Assembly (NCBI GenBank): GCA_025927515.1
Contig: JAICLG010000042.1
Span: 1 to 14,775 of the forward strand
Length of the DNA: 14,775 nucleotides
Direction: 5' to 3'
DNA from: Hyphomicrobium sp.
Lineage (GTDB): Bacteria; Pseudomonadota; Alphaproteobacteria; Rhizobiales; Hyphomicrobiaceae
The notes beneath the pieces were generated by a model. That model did no database searches, was not told the DNA's origin, and worked only from the letters and a program-made list of their open reading frames with translations. This document shows positions 10,158 through 14,775 of the stretch, in pieces (within the stretch, counting starts at the first letter, position 1; each line of letters starts with the position of its first letter). The translations under genes and the position numbers were made by a program.

Positions 10158-10197
10158 GCATCACGTTGATGCAGTGAAGTGCGGCACGCCTGTGCCG
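10158..10197. other. Two adjacent short hairpins upstream of the metallopeptidase gene
   Basis: GCATCA (10158-10163) pairs with TGATGC (10167-10172) over a 3-base loop, and CGGCAC (10182-10187) pairs with GTGCCG (10192-10197) over a 4-base loop. They lie in the 190-base gap between the senC stop and the metallopeptidase start, both on the minus strand. Neither has a following T-run. They could form a weak terminator of senC or structure in the leader of the downstream gene. The rest of the gap (10133-10322) shows no gene. Confidence 0.4.
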
Positions 10198-10322
10198 GAC
10201 CAATGCAGCACGAAAATGACCTAACAAGGTTCGCGACCCCGCTCCAGTGTCAACGTCATCAGGTATCCGCGGCGCGTGGATGTGTGGCGCCGAGGTCGCA
10301 CAGCGAATCGCTCCGCAGAAAA

Positions 10323-10928
10323 TTATTGCAATGCTTTCTCTATCGTTTGCGCGAACTGGTCGACGTCGTTGGTGTCAGCAATCGGAGTGAGCAAAGTGCC
10401 ATCCTTGCCCATCAGATAAAAGATCGACGAATGGTCAATGCTGTAATGAGTCGGATCGTTCTGATCAGGTGCCTTCTGATAGAAGACACGATAAGCCTTC
10501 GCCACCGCGGCAATATCGCTGGGGCTGCCGGTCAAGCCGATGAGGCGAGGACTGAAGTTCTCGACGTAAGCTGCGAGCTTCTGAGGTGTATCCTGTTCCG
10601 GATCTACGGTAATGAAGATCGGGACAATGTCGTCGCCGCGATGGCCGAGCTTTTTGAGCGCGGCCGTCATCACCTGCAGTCCCGCGGGACAGATATCGGG
10701 ACAGCTCGTGTAACCGAAGAAGACAAGCATGTACTTGCCGCGGTAATCTTTGTCGGTGACGCGCTTTCCGGTCTGATCGACGAGACTGAAGGGACCGCCG
10801 ATCAGAGGCTTCCCTGTGACTTCGACCCGATCTTCGCTCGTGGAACTCGTCGATCGGAGGGCCAATGTGCCAAGCGCGGTGCCTATAATCAGGCCCGCCA
10901 CGGCAAGTAGTATAGTCGTGCGGTTCAT
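10323..10928 (-). CDS. senC: SCO1/SenC family copper chaperone
   Basis: A 201-residue protein with an N-terminal membrane anchor or signal segment (about 5-24) and a periplasmic thioredoxin-like domain. The copper-binding set of the SCO family is complete: C76 and C80 in TSCPDICP, and H166 in YSIDHSS. DPEQDTP (109-115) is the conserved loop. Family members deliver copper to, or reduce the copper site of, cytochrome c oxidase, and SenC/PrrC proteins also feed redox information to RegB/PrrB. The divergent regB next door supports the SenC reading; the symbol is given on family and context and could equally be prrC. The ATG at 10928 is preceded by GGAG at an 11-base spacing, and that site lies inside one of the direct repeats described for the intergenic region. 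Confidence 0.93.
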   Translation of the reverse strand: MNRTTILLAVAGLIIGTALGTLALRSTSSTSEDRVEVTGKPLIGGPFSLVDQTGKRVTDKDYRGKYMLVFFGYTSCPDICPAGLQVMTAALKKLGHRGDDIVPIFITVDPEQDTPQKLAAYVENFSPRLIGLTGSPSDIAAVAKAYRVFYQKAPDQNDPTHYSIDHSSIFYLMGKDGTLLTPIADTNDVDQFAQTIEKALQ

Positions 10929-11066
10929 TCGCTTGAAGTCTCCGGGACCCTTTGAGTAAAAATGGAATAGACGCGTCTACACCATGTCGATCTTTCAGCG
11001 CGCGCTCGCAAGTTTGTCTTAGATGCGGCTTGAAGTCACCACACCGGAGGTTTTGATTCCAGCGCC
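10929..11066. promoter_or_regulatory. Divergent senC-regB control region with palindrome and direct repeats
   Basis: The 138 bases between the two divergent starts hold a 12-bp perfect palindrome TAGACGCGTCTA (10968-10979) and a 13-bp direct repeat, GCTTGAAGTC plus TCC (10931-10943) and ACC (11028-11040). One repeat lies against the senC start codon and covers its ribosome binding site; the other is about 26 bases ahead of regB. These are good operator candidates. I do not see a clear match to the published RegA consensus, and no confident -35/-10 pair could be chosen. Confidence 0.45.
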
Positions 11067-12470
11067 ATGAGTATGCCGGCAGACAGCAAAACCGCAGCCG
11101 CGCCGGCCCTGAAGGGCATCGTCAACGAGCGCGAAAGTCAACTTCGTCTTGTCACGAGTGTCCGGCTGCGTTGGATGGCGGTTCTCGGCCAGCTCGCGAC
11201 CGTCGCGCTGATCAGATTGATCTACGGCTTTCCGTTCAATATCGGAAGTTGCCTCATCCTGATTGCGATGTCGGCGTGGCTTAATGTCTTTCTGTCGATA
11301 CGCTATCCAGCGCGGCATCGGCTGAGCACGCCCGTCGCTTTCGGGCTTCTCGTCTACGACGTGCTGCAGCTTGCAGTGCTGCTTTATTTTACGGGCGGGA
11401 TCCAAAATCCATTTTCCGTACTGCTTGTGGCTCCGGTGACGGTCGCGGCGGCAACGCAGCCTCCGAGATACACGATCGTGCTCGGTCTGGTCGTCGTCAT
11501 TGCGGGCGGAATACTCATTTCCAATCACTATCCGCTCCCCTGGTACGAAGGTCTGCTCTTCGAGCTTCCGCGCGATTACAAAATCGGAGAACTCATTGCT
11601 CTGATTGCGTCGATGGCTTTCATGGCGTTCTACACGTGGCGCTTGAACAAGGAAGCGCGGCAGATGTCCGTGGCGCTCGCTGCCACCGACTTGGTCCTCG
11701 CCAGCGAACAACGCCTGCATGCGCTCGATGGTCTCGCGGCGGCGGCGGCGCATGAGCTTGGTACGCCGCTGTCGACGATCGTGCTCGTCGCCAAGGAGCT
11801 GGAGCACGAACTCGGCGCCGACAGCCGCTTCCGCGAAGATCTGCAATTGCTGCATAGCCAGGCGAAGCGGTGTCGCGAAATTCTTCAAAAGCTGACGCGA
11901 AAGCCTGGGGAGCAGGATCCCATGCACGCCAGCATCACCATCGAGGAGCTGCTTGAAGAAGCGGCGGCGGCACACCGGGCTGCGGGCAAGAGGATCGTTA
12001 TTTCAATGTATCCGTTCGCCGGACAGGATGAGGCGGAGCGCGCCGAGCCCGTCGGCCAACGGCGGCCGGGCGTCATCTACGGTCTCGGTAACCTGATCGA
12101 GAATGCCGTCAGCTTCGCAGCCTCGGAGGTGCAACTTACGGCCCGGTGGAATGCGACGCACGTCGTGCTCACGATCGTCGACGACGGGCAAGGCTTCGCG
12201 CCCGAGATGATGGACAATATCGGCGAGCCCTACACCACTTCGCGCCGCTATGAGGACAAGGGCGACAAAGCGCATTCCGGCCTTGGTCTGGGGCTATTCA
12301 TCGCCAAAACGCTGCTCGAACGCTCGGGCGCGACGGTCACATTTTCCAATCAGCCTCCCCCACGTAGCGGCGCGATCATCCAAATTTCATGGCCTCGCAC
12401 CGCTTTTGAACTCCAGCCTGGCGCTTTTGACTGGCCTGGATCACGGCGGCGTGGAGCCAATTTGGCCTGA
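11067..12470 (+). CDS. regB: Redox-sensing histidine kinase RegB/PrrB/ActS
   Basis: A 467-residue membrane sensor kinase. The N-terminal half carries about six membrane segments and the RegB-specific GGIQNPF (110-116), which corresponds to the ubiquinone-binding heptapeptide. The H-box AAAHELGTPLS places the phosphorylated histidine at H229. C269 in KRCREIL lies exactly 40 residues later, as in Rhodobacter capsulatus RegB (H225 and C265), where that cysteine is the redox switch. ATP-binding motifs follow: NLIENAV, DDGQGF and GLGLGLFIAKTLL. It therefore has both known redox inputs, quinone and cysteine. It is expected to phosphorylate RegA, encoded 139 bases downstream. The ATG at 11067 has GGAGG only 16 bases upstream, a poor spacing, and no better in-frame start is nearby. 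In Rhodobacter, senC and regA lie together, divergent from regB; here regA follows regB instead. Confidence 0.95.
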   Translation: MSMPADSKTAAAPALKGIVNERESQLRLVTSVRLRWMAVLGQLATVALIRLIYGFPFNIGSCLILIAMSAWLNVFLSIRYPARHRLSTPVAFGLLVYDVLQLAVLLYFTGGIQNPFSVLLVAPVTVAAATQPPRYTIVLGLVVVIAGGILISNHYPLPWYEGLLFELPRDYKIGELIALIASMAFMAFYTWRLNKEARQMSVALAATDLVLASEQRLHALDGLAAAAAHELGTPLSTIVLVAKELEHELGADSRFREDLQLLHSQAKRCREILQKLTRKPGEQDPMHASITIEELLEEAAAAHRAAGKRIVISMYPFAGQDEAERAEPVGQRRPGVIYGLGNLIENAVSFAASEVQLTARWNATHVVLTIVDDGQGFAPEMMDNIGEPYTTSRRYEDKGDKAHSGLGLGLFIAKTLLERSGATVTFSNQPPPRSGAIIQISWPRTAFELQPGAFDWPGSRRRGANLA

Positions 12471-12550
12471 GAACGGCAATTTTGACGAAACAGCCGGAGC
12501 GCAGTACGTGTGCGGTAACCTTGTGGTCCGGTTTTTCCGGGCGTAAGGGG

Positions 12551-12578
12551 TTGCAGCGTAGGTAGTGCCGTGGATTAT
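12551..12578 (+). promoter_or_regulatory. Possible promoter for regA
   Basis: TTGCAG (12551-12556) and GATTAT (12573-12578) are spaced by 16 bases and lie about 31 bases ahead of the regA ATG. The match is moderate. It would let regA be expressed apart from regB. The 139-base gap also has a small CCGG-TTTTT-CCGG hairpin (12528-12540), which is too weak to call. Confidence 0.35.
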
Positions 12579-12609
12579 GCGTATAACAAACAATTGAGCA
12601 GGTGAACCG

Positions 12610-13191
12610 ATGCGGGAGGAAAACTTGGTTACCGAGGACCTGTCATTTAAGCAGGACGAACTACCGGCCGACCGGTCGCTGGTCATCGTCGATGACGACC
12701 GTGCCTTCTTGCAGCGACTCGCGCGGGCGATGGAGCTTCGCGGTTTCGAAGTGCGTTTTGGTCATTCGGTCGCCGAGGGTGTCGATCTCATTCGCGAGAA
12801 GCCGCCTGCATTCGCCGTCGTCGATATGCGTCTTGAAGACGGTTCGGGTCTCGACGTCATCGCGGAGCTCGCCAAGGTGCGTCCCGATTCGCGCGCCATC
12901 GTGCTCACGGGCTACGGCAACATCGCCACGGCAGTCACGGCCGTTAAGCTCGGTGCCGTCGACTATCTGGCGAAGCCCGCCGATGCCGACGACGTGACGG
13001 ACGCGCTTCTGGCGCCGAGCGATTCAAAGGCTCCGCCGCCGGAAAATCCGATGTCGGCCGACCGCGTGCGCTGGGAACACATTCAGCGCGTTTATGAGCT
13101 GTGCAATCGCAACGTTTCCGAAACGGCGCGTCGCTTGAACATGCACCGGCGTACGCTCCAGCGCATTCTGGCGAAGCGCGCACCGAAGTAA
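12610..13191 (+). CDS. regA: Redox response regulator RegA/PrrA/ActR
   Basis: A 193-residue two-component regulator, partner of RegB. The receiver domain has the acidic pocket DDD (28-30), phospho-acceptor D72 in VVDMRLEDGSG, T100 and K122. A proline-rich linker (about 136-148) leads to a Fis-type helix-turn-helix whose NVSETARRLNMHRRTLQRIL segment (168-187) is nearly invariant among RegA homologues. It is expected to bind DNA as a dimer and to control respiratory, carbon- and nitrogen-related genes according to redox state; which genes it controls here is unknown. The ATG at 12610 has AGGTG six bases upstream. A TTG (codon 6) could be an alternative start. A strong hairpin follows the stop. 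Confidence 0.96.
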   Translation: MREENLVTEDLSFKQDELPADRSLVIVDDDRAFLQRLARAMELRGFEVRFGHSVAEGVDLIREKPPAFAVVDMRLEDGSGLDVIAELAKVRPDSRAIVLTGYGNIATAVTAVKLGAVDYLAKPADADDVTDALLAPSDSKAPPPENPMSADRVRWEHIQRVYELCNRNVSETARRLNMHRRTLQRILAKRAPK

Positions 13192-13196
13192 GCGCT

Positions 13197-13222
13197 CGGA
13201 ACCGGCTGCGGCGCCGGTTCCG
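13197..13222. terminator. Strong hairpin between convergent regA and mmcB
   Basis: CGGAACCGGC (13197-13206) and GCCGGTTCCG (13213-13222) form a perfect 10-bp stem with a 6-base loop, five bases after the regA stop and 22 bases before the end of the convergent mmcB. It has no T-run on either side, so it may act as a bidirectional, non-classical terminator or as a 3'-end stabiliser. Confidence 0.55.
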
Positions 13223-13244
13223 GCGTTCCCGGTTCAATCGCCAT

Positions 13245-13706
13245 TCAATCCATCGCAATTCCAGCACCCGGATCAATCCGCGCCAGCAAACGCGTTGCGG
13301 CTGTGCGCGCGAACGACAGCATCAGCGCTTTTCGCCGTGCGGGTGTAAGCGGATGCCGGGGCGCGGCACGCACCAGCTCTCCCGCGTAGGCATCGGCGAG
13401 AATCAGACCCGCATCGGTCGGTAAAATTTCGCTCGGAAAATCCGGCGCAACCGCGAACAGCAAGGCGTCGCAATACTCGCGATATTCGTGCCATTTCTGG
13501 TCAGTGCGGAAGTCGGCAATACTCGATTTGATTTCAATGATCCACGTTTCCCCGTCACGGCCGACGGCAAGAACGTCGGCGCGACGGCCGTTAGCGAGCG
13601 ATACTTCGCTCAGGCTTTCAAAGTTAAGCGAACGTAAAAGACGTTGCGTGCCACGCAGGACGGGGCGAGTGTGAGTCGTCGCGAACGCTAGCGGGCGACG
13701 CGGCAA
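13245..13706 (-). CDS. mmcB: MmcB family DNA repair protein
   Basis: A 153-residue protein. ANGRRADVLAV and WIIEIKSS give a PD-(D/E)XK nuclease-like arrangement with E34, D44, E58 and K60. FRTDQKWHEYREYCD (66-80) is typical of the MmcB group, described in Caulobacter as a DNA-damage-induced repair factor. I see no LexA-type GAAC-N7-GTTC site upstream. The only plausible start in this frame is a TTG at 13706, because a stop lies 12 codons further up. An ATG at 13743 opens a different frame with alphaproteobacterial-looking codons that runs for 39 codons over the start of this gene, so the true N-terminus or a frameshift is uncertain. It is convergent with regA and divergent from the Lon-like protease gene. 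Confidence 0.85.
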   Translation of the reverse strand: MPRRPLAFATTHTRPVLRGTQRLLRSLNFESLSEVSLANGRRADVLAVGRDGETWIIEIKSSIADFRTDQKWHEYREYCDALLFAVAPDFPSEILPTDAGLILADAYAGELVRAAPRHPLTPARRKALMLSFARTAATRLLARIDPGAGIAMD

Positions 13707-13855
13707 CAGAATTTTTCGTTGCGGAGGATGGGGCGTCGGTCATGGTCCCGCCATTATGGACGTGCGACAGTTGCAGGCAAGCGAGCGGCGGCGAAACGGT
13801 TTGTATCGCGCGACATCCGTCTCATGAATGACACCGCGTTCCGGGGGATTGTGGC

Positions 13856-14775
13856 ATGGTTTTCTGGCGTAGCAGATCGGCGAAGAAAGCCGAGGCGCCG
13901 GTTGTCATCGCAGAGGAAGCAACGTCCGATACGGCGGCTGCTTCCAGCACTGAGTCGCAGACATCCGAGACGCAGACCAACGTCGTCACGCTGGTGACGA
14001 CCCGGCTCGCCGACAGACTCGCAGGAGTTGCCACCGCGGCGGAGCAGGCGGACTCACAAGAGACAAAGGCGCTCACGCCGCCGGCGGTACCGACCGAACC
14101 GCCGCCGATTCCTCCGACTGAGCAGCCGCACGTATTTGGACAGACGCGTGCGGTGGCGAAAATCCGCGCGGCTCTTGCATCGAAACCCGGCGAGCATCTG
14201 CTCGTCCTTGGGGAGCCCGGCACCGGACGGTTGGGGCTCGCGGAAACGTTGGCAGCCGAGGTGACGCGCCAACCGGTCGAAGACTGGATCTATGTCATCG
14301 AGCGGCACGCGACGGCACGCGCAAAGGCTTTTGCCGTTCCGAGCGGTGAAGGCGCCCGCATTGCGCGCGATGTCTTCGCCGCCATCGACAAAGCAAACAT
14401 AGCATTCCAGCGGCATCTTAAAAGCGACGAGCACCGCATCAGCCTCGATCTACTCGAAGAAGAGATCCGATATCTGGGCGATCAGGCCGTCGAGCAGGTG
14501 CGCCGGCGCGCGGAATCGCAGAATATCGCGGTCGTCAAATCGCTTGACGGGTACGTGCTGGCCCCGATGCACGAAGGTCGCGTCGTGCGCTCCGATGTTT
14601 TCCGCGCGTTGCCTGAATCGCTGAAACGCAACGTCGAAGCCAAGATCACGACGCTCGAAAGCGAGTTGCAGTCGATCGTTGCGACGCTTCCCGACATCGA
14701 ACTAGAGGTGAGCGCGAAATACGAGGCGCTGATGCGGCAAACGGCTTTGCGCGCCATCCGGCCGAGCCTTGCCGC
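13856..14775 (+). CDS. Lon-related AAA protease of the COG1067/AAA_32 type, N-terminal part
   Basis: The frame stays open to the window edge, giving 306 codons and no stop. Residues 1-90 are a low-complexity tail rich in A, E, T, S and P. From VFGQTRAV (93-100) on, the protein matches the N-terminal AAA region of the Lon-related proteases of the COG1067 group (AAA_32). It continues through the charged insertion typical of them: IRYLGDQAVEQVRRRAESQN, then DGYVLAPMHEGRVV and ALPESLKRNVEAKI. The P-loop reads GEPGTGRL (119-126), with R125 where lysine is usual. The Ser-Lys protease domain would lie beyond the window. The ATG at 13856 has a strong GGGGGA (13843-13848) seven bases upstream and an in-frame stop at 13829-13831. 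The family is thought to act in protein quality control; no substrate can be inferred. Confidence 0.82.
   Translation, partial: MVFWRSRSAKKAEAPVVIAEEATSDTAAASSTESQTSETQTNVVTLVTTRLADRLAGVATAAEQADSQETKALTPPAVPTEPPPIPPTEQPHVFGQTRAVAKIRAALASKPGEHLLVLGEPGTGRLGLAETLAAEVTRQPVEDWIYVIERHATARAKAFAVPSGEGARIARDVFAAIDKANIAFQRHLKSDEHRISLDLLEEEIRYLGDQAVEQVRRRAESQNIAVVKSLDGYVLAPMHEGRVVRSDVFRALPESLKRNVEAKITTLESELQSIVATLPDIELEVSAKYEALMRQTALRAIRPSLA

Noticed and set aside
10133..10322. Possible small RNA or tRNA in the senC/metallopeptidase gap
   Set aside because: No cloverleaf, anticodon arm or T-loop consensus could be folded; only two short hairpins are present.
10179..10910. A 243-codon plus-strand frame opposite senC
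   Set aside because: senC has the complete copper motif set in the other strand; this frame has none.
6868..10981. Shared 11-mer ACGCGTCTACA near 6869 and 10971
   Set aside because: An 11-base match between two places in a 14.8-kb window is expected by chance many times over.
11019..11975. A 318-codon antisense open frame opposite regB
   Set aside because: Shadow of regB with H-, R- and Q-rich translation and no family resemblance.

Overview
The window looks like the chromosome of a GC-rich alphaproteobacterium, most likely of the order Hyphomicrobiales. The reasons are the dnaN-recF-gyrB order, a SenC/RegB/RegA redox locus, an MmcB-type repair protein, and GC-rich inverted-repeat elements of a kind common in that group. 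The genus cannot be fixed from sequence alone; a Hyphomicrobium-like organism is a guess.

Left part (1-4765): the replication and repair cluster. The end of dnaN (sliding clamp) is followed by an AT-richer TIR-domain gene, then recF, then gyrB. The TIR gene sits between dnaN and recF, and its stop codon overlaps the TTG start of recF. It looks like an acquired defence-type gene wired into a housekeeping operon. recF also carries an in-frame insertion of about 54 codons, made partly of a GC-rich palindromic repeat.

Middle part (4766-10322): cell-envelope and housekeeping genes. A Kef-type monovalent cation/proton antiporter with a C-terminal NAD-binding (TrkA-N) domain lies on the minus strand. 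It is divergent from a class A penicillin-binding protein (peptidoglycan glycosyltransferase/transpeptidase). That gene converges, four bases apart, on a YgjP-type zinc metallopeptidase gene.

Right part (10323-14775): redox sensing and protein or DNA quality control. A SCO1/SenC copper protein is divergent from regB (quinone- and redox-sensing histidine kinase), and regB is followed by regA (Fis-type response regulator). SenC helps assemble the terminal oxidase, while RegB and RegA report the state of the respiratory chain to transcription. The divergent senC-regB region carries a 12-bp perfect palindrome between two near-identical 13-bp direct repeats. A strong hairpin separates regA from the convergent mmcB. 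The window ends inside a Lon-related AAA protease gene whose P-loop lacks the usual lysine.

No tRNA, rRNA, CRISPR array, transposase or prophage gene was seen. The best candidates for something new are the TIR gene in the dnaN-recF operon and the repeat inside recF.
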